A stretch of DNA of 64,000 nucleotides from Pseudomonas fluorescens (GCF_001307155.1 NZ_CP012830.1:1605501-1669500); one strand, 5' to 3'. Numbered from the stretch's first letter, positions 48,697 through 58,565 are shown. Numbers and translations: made by a program. The notes: generated by a model not told the origin, from the letters alone.

Positions 48697-49420
48697 CACC
48701 GGACTCATGCAAAAAGGCCTGGATAGCCCCCGCCACACCGTGGGGATCTTCCAGAAGAAACGCGTGACTGGCCTGTTCAATCAGACCAATTTCGACATCG
48801 GGGAGTAACGCCAGCAACTCACCGGCAGCTTCGGCCGGAACCAACCCGTCAAGCCCGGCGAACAGATGCAGCTGCGGACCTCGAAAGGCCTGCAAGGCTT
48901 GCCGGTTATCCAGTTGAGCAAGCACTTCCAGCCCGCTCATCAACTGTGCCTGCGGGGTATTCGGCGCACCCGCCAGCAACAGGCGCGACAACCCGCGTGG
49001 GTCTTCGGCACCTTGGGCGCAGAGCAGGCTGAAGCGCTTGAGGGTCATGCGCGGGTCCGCGCTGCACCCGGCCAGAAACGCATCGAAGGTCTCGCCCGGC
49101 ATGGCGCTCGACCACTCGGCATGCGCCACAAAAGAGGGGTTACTCGCCAGCGTCAGCAAACCGCAGCAACGTTCGCCACGTCGAGCAGCAAGCTCTGAGG
49201 CGAGCATCCCGCCGAGCGACCAGCCGCCGAGCCAGGAATCTTTGGGCAAGGTCGAATCCAGTTCGTCTAGCCATTCTTCGAGGTCGCTCGACTCCAGTTC
49301 CGGCAGCGGTTCGATCTCGACGCGCAGGTGTTCGTCCAACCCTTGCAAGGCTGCAGCCAAAGGCTCCAGCGGCGAAATGCCGAGTCCCCAACCGGGCAAC
49401 AGAATCAGACGATCACGCAT
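48689..49420 (-). CDS. bioH: Pimeloyl-ACP methyl ester carboxylesterase BioH
   Basis: Alpha/beta-hydrolase that removes the methyl group and ends the BioC pathway. It has 243 residues, starting [19 protein letters not shown], with nucleophile Ser in [12 protein letters not shown] (about residue 82), and a histidine in [11 protein letters not shown]. It overlaps both bioF and bioC, so the five biotin genes form one unit. Confidence 0.93.
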   Translation of the reverse strand: MRDRLILLPGWGLGISPLEPLAAALQGLDEHLRVEIEPLPELESSDLEEWLDELDSTLPKDSWLGGWSLGGMLASELAARRGERCCGLLTLASNPSFVAHAEWSSAMPGETFDAFLAGCSADPRMTLKRFSLLCAQGAEDPRGLSRLLLAGAPNTPQAQLMSGLEVLAQLDNRQALQAFRGPQLHLFAGLDGLVPAEAAGELLALLPDVEIGLIEQASHAFLLEDPHGVAGAIQAFLHESGDD

Positions 49421-50591
49421 GGTTCGACTCCGCTCCCAGTTGCTGAAGACAATCGGCCAGACCTTCTAACAATAGCTGCACCTGCGCTTCGCTGTGCGCC
49501 GCTGTCAGGGTCACGCGCAAACGTGCACTGCCGGCTGGCACGGTGGGTGGGCGGATCGCGGTCACCATCAGCCCGCGCTGACGCAGCATCTGCGAAAAAA
49601 GCACTGCGCTCCCGGCGTCGCCAATCATGATCGGCTGGATCGGCGTAGCGCTATCCATCAACTCCAGACCCATCTGCTCGGCGCCTTTTCGGAATTGGCG
49701 GATCAGCACGTTCAAGTGCTCGCGTCGCCAATGTTCGCTGCGCAGCAACTCAAGACTTTTCAGGGTCGCACACGCCAGCGCCGGTGGCTGGCTGGTGGTG
49801 TAGATGTATGGCCGGGCGAACTGGATCAGGCTTTCGATCAGGTCATCGCTGCCCGCGACAAACGCGCCTGCGGTGCCGAACGCTTTGCCCAAGGTACCGA
49901 CCAATACCGGCACATCCTCCAGACTCAAACCGAAGTGCTCGACGACTCCACCGCCATTGGCGCCCAAGGGACCAAAGCCGTGGGCATCATCGACCATCAG
50001 CCACGCGCCTTTGGCCTTGGCCTCGCGAGCCAGCGCCGGCAGGTCGGCGATGTCGCCGTCCATGCTGAACACCCCGTCGGTCACCACCAGCGTATTGCCG
50101 GTAGCCTTCTCCAGACGTTTGGCGAGACTGACGGCATCGTTGTGTAAATAGCGATTGAAACGTGCGCCCGACAACAGCCCGGCATCCAGTAGCGATGCAT
50201 GATTGAGCCGGTCTTCGAGCACCGTGTCGCCCTGCCCGACCAGCGCCGTGACCGCACCCAGGTTAGCCATGTAGCCGGTGGTAAACAGCAGAGCACGCGG
50301 GCGCCCTGTCAGGTCGGCCAAGGCTTCTTCGAGCGCGTGATGCGGGCTGCTATGGCCGATCACCAAGTGCGAAGCACCGCCACCGACACCCCAGCGGGCG
50401 GCACCGGCACGCAAGGCTTCAATCACTTGGGGATGATTGGCCAGGCCCAGGTAGTCGTTATTACAGAACGCCAGCAATGGCTGGCCATCGACCACCACTT
50501 GCGGACCTTGTGGGGTTTCCAGCAAGGGACGCTGGCGATAGAGATTTTCGGCACGACGGGCAGCGAGACGTGTGGCGAGATCGAAAGACAT
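49413..50591 (-). CDS. bioF: 8-amino-7-oxononanoate synthase BioF
   Basis: PLP enzyme that condenses pimeloyl-ACP with alanine. It has 392 residues, with [15 protein letters not shown] (about 40-54), [13 protein letters not shown] and the PLP lysine in [14 protein letters not shown] (about 236). It follows bioB by 134 bases; the gap holds a REP pair, so the operon contains a hairpin after its first gene. Confidence 0.96.
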   Translation of the reverse strand: MSFDLATRLAARRAENLYRQRPLLETPQGPQVVVDGQPLLAFCNNDYLGLANHPQVIEALRAGAARWGVGGGASHLVIGHSSPHHALEEALADLTGRPRALLFTTGYMANLGAVTALVGQGDTVLEDRLNHASLLDAGLLSGARFNRYLHNDAVSLAKRLEKATGNTLVVTDGVFSMDGDIADLPALAREAKAKGAWLMVDDAHGFGPLGANGGGVVEHFGLSLEDVPVLVGTLGKAFGTAGAFVAGSDDLIESLIQFARPYIYTTSQPPALACATLKSLELLRSEHWRREHLNVLIRQFRKGAEQMGLELMDSATPIQPIMIGDAGSAVLFSQMLRQRGLMVTAIRPPTVPAGSARLRVTLTAAHSEAQVQLLLEGLADCLQQLGAESNHA

Positions 50592-50624
50592 GCAGGCCTC
50601 GCGAGTGGAAATGGGGCATCCCCC

Positions 50625-50710
50625 GTAGGAGCTAAGCTTGCTCGCGATTCATACGCCTCGGTCTGTCCGAATGACCCGGCGATTCGATCGCGAGCAAGCG
50701 TTGCTCCTAC
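50625..50710. repeat. REP pair between bioF and bioB
   Basis: Inverted 24-base arms (50625-50648 and 50687-50710) with the GTAGGAGC/GCTCGCGAT variant core and a 38-base spacer unrelated to other copies. Because it interrupts bioB-bioF, the hairpin could stabilise bioB mRNA. Confidence 0.85.
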
Positions 50711-50725
50711 AAGAATGGCATAGGG

Positions 50726-51781
50726 TCAAACAGCAGCGTTGTAGAACTGCTCGCTGCTTTTCTGCTCGACCAGCGCTTGCTCAATGGCCGCCTGATGCAC
50801 TTCGTCGGCGTGCTCTTCGCGCGCTTCCGGGAGGATGCCGAGGCGCGAGAACAGTTGCATGTCCTTGTCAGCCTGCGGGTTGGCGGTAGTCAGCAGTTTC
50901 TCACCGTAGAAAATCGAGTTGGCACCGGCGAAGAACGCCAGGGCCTGCATCTGCTCGTTCATCGCTTCGCGGCCGGCGGACAGGCGTACGTGGGATTTCG
51001 GCATCAGGATACGGGCGACGGCGAGCATGCGGATGAAGTCGAACGGGTCGATATCGTCGGCATTTTCCAGCGGCGTACCGGCGACTTTCACCAGCATGTT
51101 GATCGGCACCGACTCCGGGTGCTCCGGCAGGTTGGCCAGCTGGATCAGCAGGTTGGCGCGGTCGTCGAGGGACTCGCCCATACCGAGAATACCGCCCGAG
51201 CAGATCTTCATCCCCGAATCACGAACATACGCCAGGGTTTGCAGGCGCTCGCTGTAGGTGCGGGTGGTGATGATGCTGCCGTAGAACTCCGGCGAGGTAT
51301 CAAGGTTGTGGTTGTAGTAATCGAGGCCGGCTTCGGCCAGGGCTACGGTCTGGTCCTGATCGAGACGGCCGAGGGTCATGCAGGTTTCCAGGCCCATGGC
51401 CTTCACGCCCTTGACCATCTCCAGCACATACGGCATGTCTTTGGCCGACGGATGCTTCCAGGCGGCGCCCATGCAGAAACGGGTCGAACCGATGGCCTTG
51501 GCGCGAGCAGCCTCTTCGAGGACCTTCTGCACTTCCATCAGCTTTTCTTTTTCCAGACCGGTGTTGTAGTGACCGGACTGCGGACAATATTTGCAATCTT
51601 CAGGGCACGCGCCGGTTTTGATCGACAGCAGGGTCGACACCTGGACGCGATTGGCGTCGAAGTGCGCGCGGTGCACCGTCTGCGCCTGGAACAACAGGTC
51701 GTTGAATGGCTGAACGAAGAGTGCTTTGACTTCGGCCAAAGACCAGTCATGACGCAGGTTTGCAGTGGTGCTGGCGCTCAT
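50726..51781 (-). CDS. bioB: Biotin synthase BioB
   Basis: Radical SAM enzyme inserting sulfur into dethiobiotin. The cluster CPEDCKYC lies at about residues 59-66, followed by [11 protein letters not shown]. The ATG at 51781 gives 351 residues, normal for Pseudomonas; a 34-residue upstream extension is not family-like. It is the first gene of the reverse-strand biotin operon and divergent from comF. A promoter with an overlapping BirA-type operator lies upstream. Confidence 0.97.
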   Translation of the reverse strand: MSASTTANLRHDWSLAEVKALFVQPFNDLLFQAQTVHRAHFDANRVQVSTLLSIKTGACPEDCKYCPQSGHYNTGLEKEKLMEVQKVLEEAARAKAIGSTRFCMGAAWKHPSAKDMPYVLEMVKGVKAMGLETCMTLGRLDQDQTVALAEAGLDYYNHNLDTSPEFYGSIITTRTYSERLQTLAYVRDSGMKICSGGILGMGESLDDRANLLIQLANLPEHPESVPINMLVKVAGTPLENADDIDPFDFIRMLAVARILMPKSHVRLSAGREAMNEQMQALAFFAGANSIFYGEKLLTTANPQADKDMQLFSRLGILPEAREEHADEVHQAAIEQALVEQKSSEQFYNAAV

Positions 51782-51854
51782 GGGCGTTTCCTTGTTTATG
51801 CTTGGCAAGCGACTGTGGAACGGAATATCCACAGACGCGACACGGATGTTCGGC

Positions 51855-51883
51855 ATATTTAAGGAAGAGCCATGCGCTGTCAA
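51855..51883 (-). promoter_or_regulatory. bioB sigma-70 promoter
   Basis: On the reverse strand, TTGACA (51883-51878), 17-base spacer, AAATAT (51860-51855). The -35 is perfect. Its left part is shared with the BirA-type operator, so repressor binding would block RNA polymerase. Confidence 0.7.
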
Positions 51884-52612
51884 CCACGATACAAAGGGTC
51901 GGTTTACATCTGGTCAAAAATTGAACAGATCTGTTTGCTTTGCGATGAACTGTCTGACACGCCTCAACCGATTTGTACTTCCTGTGAAACCGAGTTGCCC
52001 TGGCTCGGCGATCATTGCCAGACCTGCGCCCTGCCGTTGCCCGTGGCCGGCCTCACCTGCGGCCAGTGCTTGAAGGACCCGCCGGCCTTCGAGCAGGTGA
52101 TCGCCCCCTGGACCTACAGCTTCCCGCTCGACAGTTTGATCACCCGTTTCAAGCACGCGGCAAAGTGGCCGTATGGTCGCCTGCTTGCCGAACTTCTTGC
52201 TCAATTCCTGCAACATCGCTTCGATGAAGGCCTCAAACGCCCCGACTCATTGGTAGCGGTGCCCTTGGCCCGCAAACGGCTGCGTGAGCGGGGTTATAAC
52301 CAGGCAGCGATGCTCGCCGGCTGGCTCAGCGACAGCCTGAAGATCGACTGCGACGCAAACCTGCTGCTACGCATCCAGGACACCACTGCGCAACAGGATC
52401 TGGACGCCAAGGCGCGCAAACAGAACCTGCTCAGCGCTTTCGCACTGATGCCGGGTGCGCACATCAAGGGCCGCCACCTGGCGCTGGTCGACGACGTGCT
52501 GACCACCGGCGCCACCGCGCAAAGCCTGGCACGCTTGCTGATCGGGGCGGGCGCGGCACGGGTCGACGTTTATTGCCTGGCGCGCACGCCAAAACCCGGG
52601 GAGCTGACTTGA
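51872..52612 (+). CDS. comF: ComF-family phosphoribosyltransferase-like protein
   Basis: Competence-associated protein of 246 residues. N-terminal cysteine pairs (CLLCDE, CTSCETE, CQTC and CGQC) form zinc-ribbon-like sites. The C-terminal phosphoribosyltransferase domain has a PRPP loop [14 protein letters not shown] (about 205-218). AGGA is 6 bases before the ATG. The BirA-type operator lies within its first codons. The actual activity is unknown; ComF acts in DNA uptake or replication-linked roles in other species. Confidence 0.88.
   Translation: MRCQPRYKGSVYIWSKIEQICLLCDELSDTPQPICTSCETELPWLGDHCQTCALPLPVAGLTCGQCLKDPPAFEQVIAPWTYSFPLDSLITRFKHAAKWPYGRLLAELLAQFLQHRFDEGLKRPDSLVAVPLARKRLRERGYNQAAMLAGWLSDSLKIDCDANLLLRIQDTTAQQDLDAKARKQNLLSAFALMPGAHIKGRHLALVDDVLTTGATAQSLARLLIGAGAARVDVYCLARTPKPGELT
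51877..51909. promoter_or_regulatory. BirA-type biotin operator
   Basis: CTGTCAACC (51877-51885), 15-base spacer, GGTTTACAT (51901-51909). The proteobacterial BirA consensus is TTGTAAACC N15 GGTTTACAA; each half matches 7 or 8 of 9 bases with exact spacing. It covers the bioB -35 and codons 2-13 of comF. Biotin-loaded BirA should repress bioB and might also affect comF. Confidence 0.75.
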
Positions 52613-52672
52613 CTCTCACGCGCCAAGCCGCCAACGTCCCAATCCATCACTACCCTCTCGCAGCCCCTTGCC

Positions 52673-53437
52673 ATGTCCTTGCCTACTTTGTTGTCCCAAC
52701 ACATCGTCCGTCGTCCGCAGCGCATTGCCTTGCTGCAACACATCGCCGAACAAGGCTCGATCACCCGCGCCGCGAAAAGTGCCGGGCTGAGCTACAAAGC
52801 CGCGTGGGATGCGATCGATGAGTTGAACAATCTGGCGCAGAAACCGCTGGTGGAACGCAGCGTCGGCGGCAAGGGCGGTGGTGGCGCAAAACTGTCCAGT
52901 GAAGGTGAACGGGTGCTGCGACTTTATCAGCGCCTGCAAGCCTTACAGGCACAGGTGCTGGAAGCTGCCGAAGACGCCAGTGACCTCGACTTGCTCGGGC
53001 GCCTGATGCTCAGGACCAGCGCGCGCAATCAGCTGCATGGCACCGTTGCAGCCATCGACACTCACGGTCGTAACGATCTGATCAGCCTGGAACTGGCTGA
53101 GGGGCTGATCATTCAGGCGCAAATAACCCACGACAGCACCCTGCGCCTGGAACTGGAAACGGGCACTGAGGTGGTGGCGCTGATCAAGGCTGGCTGGCTC
53201 GATTTGCTCAGCACAGGACAACTTGCAACACCCGGACACAATTGTCTGAAGGGCACTGTCGAGGAGATTCTCGACGCCGAAGATGGCCCCAGCGAAGTCC
53301 GAATCGCCCTGCCCAATGGTCAGACGCTATGCGCGCTGGCCGAGCCGCAGCACCTCAAAACCCTGGGTTTGAGCGCCGAAAAAGCCGTTCAGGTGCAGTT
53401 CTCGCCCTCCAACGTTTTGCTCGGAACACCGCTCTAA
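52673..53437 (+). CDS. modE: ModE molybdate-dependent transcriptional regulator
   Basis: A 254-residue regulator with an N-terminal winged helix (ALLQHIAEQGSITRAAKSAG, then LSYKAAWDAIDELN) and two C-terminal Mop molybdate-binding domains (SARNQLHGTVAAI, then LKGTVEEILDAEDG). It should repress high-affinity molybdate transport when Mo is sufficient, but no mod transport genes are nearby. It follows comF by 60 bases. Confidence 0.93.
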   Translation: MSLPTLLSQHIVRRPQRIALLQHIAEQGSITRAAKSAGLSYKAAWDAIDELNNLAQKPLVERSVGGKGGGGAKLSSEGERVLRLYQRLQALQAQVLEAAEDASDLDLLGRLMLRTSARNQLHGTVAAIDTHGRNDLISLELAEGLIIQAQITHDSTLRLELETGTEVVALIKAGWLDLLSTGQLATPGHNCLKGTVEEILDAEDGPSEVRIALPNGQTLCALAEPQHLKTLGLSAEKAVQVQFSPSNVLLGTPL

Positions 53438-53456
53438 ATCAGGCCTGCCGCGCTTT

Positions 53457-53592
53457 CTGTAGCAGCTGCCGAAGGCTGCGTTCGGCTGCGAAGCAGTCGC
53501 AATACTCTCTACTCAAATAAAGACTCAGAATCGCGGTGTCAGTTTTTTGCGGCGGCTTCGCCACCGAACGCAGCCTTCGGCAGCTGCTACAG
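53457..53592. repeat. Long inverted repeat between modE and phoX
   Basis: Perfect 29-base arms (53457-53485 and 53564-53592), starting CTGTAGCAGCTGCCGAAGGC and its complement, around a 78-base centre with its own small hairpins. It is a third palindrome family, distinct from the REPs at 11383 and 43007, and may end modE transcription. Confidence 0.85.
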
Positions 53593-53677
53593 GTCTGTGC
53601 TCTTCCCGATCAAAACTGCAACATTTGTGTCATAGACGCTCCTTAAGGTGGCTGCAAAAACCAGCAGGGAGCCTGAT

Positions 53678-55579
53678 ATGAGCCTATTAGAAGAAAACCA
53701 AGCCACCGACCTCGAAAAAATCGTCGGCCTCAGTCGTCGTGGTTTTATCAGCGCCGGCGCCCTTTGCGGTGCGGCGATGTTCCTCGGTGGCAACCTGCTG
53801 AGCCGTAGCGTTCTGGCCGCCAGTGTCAGCGCAGCTTCGAGCAAATTGCTGGGTTTCGACAGCATTGCAGCCGCCACCAGCGACACCATCACCCTGCCGC
53901 CGGGTTACAAGTCCTCGGTGCTGATCAGTTGGGGCCAGCCGCTGCACAAGGACGGCCCGGCCTTTGACCCGAGTGGCAATGGCAGCGCCCTGGCCCAGGA
54001 AGTCCAGTTCGGCGACAACAACGATGGCATGAGCCTGTTCGCTTTCCCCGGCGACGACAATCGCGCGCTGATGGCGATCAACAACGAATACACCAACTAT
54101 CGCTACCTCTACGCCCATGGCGGCATGCCGCAGTCGGCCGAAGAAGTGCGCAAAGCGCTGGCCTGCGAAGGCGTATCGGTAATCGAAGTCCAGCGTAAAA
54201 ATGGCCACTGGCAATTCGTTCAGGGCTCGCGCTACAACCGCCGAATCCACGGCAACGCGCCGCTGCAGTTGAGCGGTCCGGCGGCTGGCCATGAGCTGAT
54301 GAAAACCGCCGCTGACAAGACCGGCAAAAAAGTGTTCGGAACCTTCCAGAACTGCGCCAATGGCAAGACGCCTTGGGGTACTTATCTGACCTGTGAAGAG
54401 AACTTCACCGACTGCTTTGGCAGCAGCAATCCCGAGCACAAGTTCGACGCCGCACAAAAGCGCTATGGCGCATCGGTCGCCAGCAAAGAGATTAATTGGC
54501 ACCAACACGACCCACGTTTTGACCTGGCGAAAAACCCCAACGAACTCAACCGTCACGGTTGGGTGGTGGAAATCGACCCGTTCGACCCGCAATCGACCCC
54601 GGTCAAGCGCACGGCCCTGGGCCGTTTCAAACACGAAAACGCGGCCCTGGCCGAGACCCACGACGGTCGCGCGGTGGTCTACATGGGCGACGATGAGCGC
54701 GGCGAGTTCATCTACAAATTCGTCAGCCGCGACAAGATCAATCACGCAACACCCAAAGCCAACCATGACCTGCTGGATCACGGCACGTTGTACGTCGCAC
54801 GTTTCGATGCCGGCGACAGCAACCCCGACCATCCAAAAGGTCAGGGCCAGTGGATCGAGCTGACTCATGGCAAGAACGGTATCGACGCCGGCAGCGGTTT
54901 TGCCGATCAGGCCGAGGTGCTGATTCACGCGCGCCTAGCCGCCAGCGTCGTCGGCGCCACGCGCATGGACCGTCCAGAGTGGATCGTGGTCAGCCCGCAA
55001 GACGGCCAGGTCTATTGCACCCTGACCAACAACGCCAAGCGCGGCGAAGACGGGCAACCGGTGGGCGGGCCGAACCCACGGGAGAAAAACGTCTATGGGC
55101 AAATCCTGCGCTGGCGCACTGATCGCGATGACCACGCATCGCTGACATTCGGCTGGGATCTGTTCGTGGTGGCAGGCAACCCGACCGTGCACGCCGGCAC
55201 AGCGAAAGCCGGCTCGTCGAACATCACAGCAGACAACATGTTTAACAGCCCGGATGGCTTGGGATTCGACAAGGCCGGTCGCCTGTGGATTCTCAGCGAC
55301 GGGGACTACAGCAACGCCGGCGATTTCGCCGGTATGGGCAACAACCAGATGCTCTGTGCCGATCCTGCGACGGGTGAAATCCGCCGATTCATGGTCGGCC
55401 CGGTGGGCTGCGAAGTGACCGGCATCAGCTTTTCGCCGGACCAGAAGACCTTGTTTGTCGGCATTCAGCATCCGGGGGAAAACGGCGGGTCAACCTTCCC
55501 CGAGCATTTGCCGAACGGCAAGCCGCGCTCCTCGGTGATGGCGATTACCCGAGTAGACGGCGGGATCGTCGGCGCCTGA
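53678..55579 (+). CDS. PhoX-family alkaline phosphatase, Tat-exported
   Basis: Secreted phosphatase of the DUF839/PhoX family. The ATG at 53678 has GGGAG 6 bases upstream; a GTG 10 codons earlier is less likely. A twin-arginine signal (LSRRGFISAGALCGAAMFL, about residues 20-38) predicts export in folded form. Sequences such as TYLTCEENFTDCFG and IDPFDPQSTPVKRTALGRFK match the beta-propeller that binds Ca2+/Fe3+. The length is 633. Phosphate starvation control is likely in principle, but I see no clear Pho box. Confidence 0.88.
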   Translation: MSLLEENQATDLEKIVGLSRRGFISAGALCGAAMFLGGNLLSRSVLAASVSAASSKLLGFDSIAAATSDTITLPPGYKSSVLISWGQPLHKDGPAFDPSGNGSALAQEVQFGDNNDGMSLFAFPGDDNRALMAINNEYTNYRYLYAHGGMPQSAEEVRKALACEGVSVIEVQRKNGHWQFVQGSRYNRRIHGNAPLQLSGPAAGHELMKTAADKTGKKVFGTFQNCANGKTPWGTYLTCEENFTDCFGSSNPEHKFDAAQKRYGASVASKEINWHQHDPRFDLAKNPNELNRHGWVVEIDPFDPQSTPVKRTALGRFKHENAALAETHDGRAVVYMGDDERGEFIYKFVSRDKINHATPKANHDLLDHGTLYVARFDAGDSNPDHPKGQGQWIELTHGKNGIDAGSGFADQAEVLIHARLAASVVGATRMDRPEWIVVSPQDGQVYCTLTNNAKRGEDGQPVGGPNPREKNVYGQILRWRTDRDDHASLTFGWDLFVVAGNPTVHAGTAKAGSSNITADNMFNSPDGLGFDKAGRLWILSDGDYSNAGDFAGMGNNQMLCADPATGEIRRFMVGPVGCEVTGISFSPDQKTLFVGIQHPGENGGSTFPEHLPNGKPRSSVMAITRVDGGIVGA

Positions 55580-55587
55580 CAGGCCCT

Positions 55588-55672
55588 CATCGCGGGCAAG
55601 CCTTGCTCCTACAGGTCATGCGCCATTTTTAAAATTGCGCCGATCCTGTAGGAGCAAGGCTTGCCCGCGATG
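55588..55672. repeat. REPIN after phoX
   Basis: Perfect 27-base arms (55588-55614 and 55646-55672), CATCGCGGGCAAGCCTTGCT and its complement, with a 31-base spacer. It belongs to the same REP family as 11383 but has a different spacer. Confidence 0.9.
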
Positions 55673-55776
55673 GCGTCAGTAAAACAACACTCATCTCAAG
55701 CCCAACCACTAAAGTCGCCCCTTCTGCGCTACCATGTTTGGCCGGACGCGGCAGCCTGCTGCGCGCAGGAGTCAGC

Positions 55777-56751
55777 ATGTCTCACCCGTTTGAAACACTT
55801 ACCCCCGATCTGGTGCTCGACGCCGTAGAAAGCATCGGCTTTCTCAGCGACGCCCGTGTCCTTGCGCTCAACAGCTATGAAAACCGTGTCTATCAGGTTG
55901 GCATCGAAGATGGCGAACCGCTGATTGCCAAGTTCTACCGTCCGCAACGCTGGACCAACGCTGCCATTCTCGAAGAGCACCGCTTCACCTTCGAACTCGC
56001 CGAGTGCGAGGTGCCTGTCGTTGCGCCGTTGATTCACAACGGTGAAAGCCTGCACGAACACGCCGGCTTCCGCTTCACCCTGTTCCCGCGCCGGGGCGGT
56101 CGTGCGCCGGAGCCGGGCAATCTCGATCAGCTCTACCGTTTGGGGCAATTGCTTGGCCGCTTGCACGCAGTGGGCGCTACCCGCCCCTTCGAACACCGCG
56201 AAGCGTTGGGCGTCAAAAACTTCGGCCATGATTCGCTGACCACCTTGCTCGAAGGCAACTTCATACCGCGCAGCTTGCTGCCCGCTTACGAGTCAGTCGC
56301 CCGCGACCTGCTCAAGCGTGTGGAAGAGGTCTACAAAGACACGCCGCACCAGAACATCCGCATGCACGGCGATTGCCACCCCGGCAACATGATGTGCCGT
56401 GACGAGATGTTCCACATCGTCGACCTCGACGACTGTCGAATGGGGCCGGCAGTGCAGGACCTGTGGATGATGCTCGCCGGCGATCGTCAGGAATGTCTCG
56501 GTCAGTTGTCGGAACTGATGGACGGCTACAGCGAGTTCCACGACTTCAACCCCCGTGAACTGGCGCTGATCGAACCACTGCGTGCCCTGCGCCTGATGCA
56601 TTACAGCGCGTGGCTGGCCCGTCGTTGGGATGACCCGGCGTTCCCCCACAGCTTTCCGTGGTTTGGCACCGAACGTTATTGGGGCGACCAGGTGCTCGCA
56701 TTACGTGAGCAACTGGCGGCCCTCAACGAAGAACCGTTGAAGTTGTTCTGA
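55777..56751 (+). CDS. srkA: Stress response kinase A (SrkA/YihE-like)
   Basis: Serine/threonine protein kinase that counteracts programmed death under stress in E. coli. The ATG at 55777 (AGGAG 5 bases upstream) gives 324 residues. The aminoglycoside-phosphotransferase-like fold shows the nucleotide-binding lysine in PLIAKFYRPQRW (about residue 52), the catalytic loop MHGDCHPGNMMC (about 200-211) and the metal aspartate in IVDLDDCRMGP. Confidence 0.9.
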   Translation: MSHPFETLTPDLVLDAVESIGFLSDARVLALNSYENRVYQVGIEDGEPLIAKFYRPQRWTNAAILEEHRFTFELAECEVPVVAPLIHNGESLHEHAGFRFTLFPRRGGRAPEPGNLDQLYRLGQLLGRLHAVGATRPFEHREALGVKNFGHDSLTTLLEGNFIPRSLLPAYESVARDLLKRVEEVYKDTPHQNIRMHGDCHPGNMMCRDEMFHIVDLDDCRMGPAVQDLWMMLAGDRQECLGQLSELMDGYSEFHDFNPRELALIEPLRALRLMHYSAWLARRWDDPAFPHSFPWFGTERYWGDQVLALREQLAALNEEPLKLF

Positions 56752-56765
56752 TCCACCACGGTCCC

Positions 56766-56866
56766 TGTAGGAGCGGGGGGGCGCCTAGCTCTTGCCCGCG
56801 ATGGGCACGACGCGGTCAATCTGACAGACCGCGTCATCGTTCATCGCGGGCAAGCCTCGCTCCTAC
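56766..56866. repeat. Degenerate REP pair before rarD
   Basis: The right arm (56842-56866) is intact. The left arm (about 56766-56803) is broken by an insertion of about 12 bases with a G7 run. A 9-bp inner hairpin GACGCGGTC/GACCGCGTC (56809-56817, 56827-56835) lies between. It is a decaying copy of the main REP family. Confidence 0.8.
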
Positions 56867-56943
56867 ACCAAAGCAAACGGGACACACCCGGTCAAATCTC
56901 CTTACAATCCCCCCTTTGTTAGCTGCCTAAGCAAGGATTCTGC

Positions 56944-57831
56944 ATGCAAGCCGCCAACCTGCGTCGCGGGTACATATTGGGCCTGAGTGCCTACATCATC
57001 TGGGGATTATTCCCGCTCTACTTCAAAGCCATCGCTGACGTACCTGCCGTAGAAATCATCATCCACCGGGTACTTTGGTCAGCGCTGTTCGGCGCCTTGC
57101 TGCTGATGGTCTGGAAGCATCCGGGCTGGTGGCGTGAACTGCGCGAGAACCCGCGGCGGCTGGCAGTCCTTGCGCTGAGCGGCACATTGATTGCCGCTAA
57201 CTGGCTGACCTACGTCTGGGCGGTGAATAACGGACGCATGCTTGAGGCCAGCCTCGGTTACTACATCAACCCGCTGGTGAACGTGCTGCTGGGCATGCTG
57301 ATCCTTGGCGAACGCTTGAGACGCCTGCAGTGGGTCGCCGTCGGGCTGGCCGCCGTTGGCGTCGCGCAGCAAGTCTGGCAAGTCGGCAGCCTGCCGTGGG
57401 TGTCGCTGGTGTTGGCGCTGACCTTCGGCTTCTACGGATTGATCCGCAAACAGGCTCCGGTCAAAGCATTGCCCGGGCTGGTGGTGGAAACCTGGATGCT
57501 GGTACCGATTGCCCTTGCCTGGCTGCTCTTCAACCCAACCGCTACCAGCGCGCAAGCAGCGTTCTGGACTACGTCCGAAGCGTGGTGGCTGGTCGCCGCC
57601 GGCCCGGTAACGCTGGTGCCGCTGGTCTGCTTCAACGCTGCTGCTCGGCACCTGCCGTACACCACCCTCGGCTTCCTGCAATACCTGGCACCGACGCTGG
57701 TGCTGCTGCAAGCCGTACTGCTGTTTGGCGAACACCTGTCGTCCACCACGCTGGTGGCCTTCATGTTTATCTGGGCAGGCCTCGCGGTTTACAGCGTCGA
57801 CGCCTGGATGAGTTTACGTCGCCGCCGCTGA
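56944..57831 (+). CDS. rarD: RarD family EamA-type transporter
   Basis: Inner-membrane drug/metabolite-type transporter of 295 residues with about ten hydrophobic helices. The N-terminus GYILGLSAYIIWGLFPLYFK and the middle ASLGYYINPLVNVLLGMLI are typical of RarD, whose E. coli homologue is named for chloramphenicol sensitivity. The substrate is unknown. Confidence 0.92.
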   Translation: MQAANLRRGYILGLSAYIIWGLFPLYFKAIADVPAVEIIIHRVLWSALFGALLLMVWKHPGWWRELRENPRRLAVLALSGTLIAANWLTYVWAVNNGRMLEASLGYYINPLVNVLLGMLILGERLRRLQWVAVGLAAVGVAQQVWQVGSLPWVSLVLALTFGFYGLIRKQAPVKALPGLVVETWMLVPIALAWLLFNPTATSAQAAFWTTSEAWWLVAAGPVTLVPLVCFNAAARHLPYTTLGFLQYLAPTLVLLQAVLLFGEHLSSTTLVAFMFIWAGLAVYSVDAWMSLRRRR

Positions 57832-57850
57832 TCAAAAAACGTACAAACCC

Positions 57851-57879
57851 TTGCAGGCCACGACCGACGTGGCCTGCAA
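57851..57879. terminator. Hairpin after rarD
   Basis: TTGCAGGCCACG, loop ACCGA, CGTGGCCTGCAA: a perfect 12-bp stem 20 bases after the rarD stop. It lacks a long T run, so termination strength is uncertain. Confidence 0.7.
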
Positions 57880-57894
57880 GCATCCTTCCCAAGG

Positions 57895-58015
57895 TTATCC
57901 ACAGCGTGATCCCCGCCGTTTGTGCACAAGCCCTTGAAACTGCTGGTTTTTTGATCAATCACTGATGAGCCCCGGCCGGCGTGGGCTGGCGACGTATCTC
58001 TACAGGTTATCCACA
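57895..58015. other. Two DnaA-box-like sites in the rarD/GcvR-like gap
   Basis: TTATCCACA occurs at 57895-57903 and 58007-58015, on the same strand. Each is a perfect strong DnaA box. They lie between convergent genes, 112 bases apart. Role unknown; possibly a DnaA titration site or chance. Confidence 0.5.
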
Positions 58016-58046
58016 GGCGGGTGCACGCTTTACTTGGATAACCCGT

Positions 58047-58565
58047 TCATGGCTCGCTGCGCAGCACCAACTCCACCATCAAATCATCGGCCAGGGTCTC
58101 CAGCCGCGACTGCAGCACGTCCAGGGAAAGGGTCAGCGGCACCGCAAGAATCGCTTCGGCGTGGAACAGCGGCTCACTGCTCATCGGCGCCGGACGCACG
58201 TCGGTTACCAAGCGCTCAAGGTTGACCCCCTGCTCACTCAACAAACGCGTGATGTCACGGACTATTCCTGGTCGGTCGTTACCGACCAGCTCCATGGCAA
58301 TCGGCTTCCAGGTGCAGGATTGCTCGATACTGCTTTCGGCGATCAGCACCCGAATCCCTTGGGCGGACAACGCCTGAAGTGCATCGACCAGTTCGTCGTA
58401 GCCCTCGGCTGGCACGCCAACCCGAAGGATCCCGGCAAACTGCCCGGCCATCCGTGACATGCGACTCTCCAGCCAGTTACCACCATGCTCGGCAATGCAT
58501 TGGGCGATGCGTTCCACCTGGCCGGGCTTGTCCGGGGCGAATACGGTGAGTACGAGGTGGTCCAT
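58047..58565 (-). CDS. GcvR-like regulator with two ACT domains
   Basis: A 172-residue protein with tandem ACT domains: LVLTVFAPDKPGQVERIAQ at the start, and MELVGNDRPGIVRDITRLL in the second half. It matches the glycine cleavage system regulator R family, which works by antagonising GcvA. No gcv genes are nearby, so the partner cannot be inferred. It is divergent from glcB. Confidence 0.85.
   Translation of the reverse strand: MDHLVLTVFAPDKPGQVERIAQCIAEHGGNWLESRMSRMAGQFAGILRVGVPAEGYDELVDALQALSAQGIRVLIAESSIEQSCTWKPIAMELVGNDRPGIVRDITRLLSEQGVNLERLVTDVRPAPMSSEPLFHAEAILAVPLTLSLDVLQSRLETLADDLMVELVLRSEP

Noticed and set aside
57895..58015. Chromosomal replication origin
   Set aside because: Only two DnaA boxes, no dnaA/dnaN or gidA neighbours and no AT-rich unwinding region.
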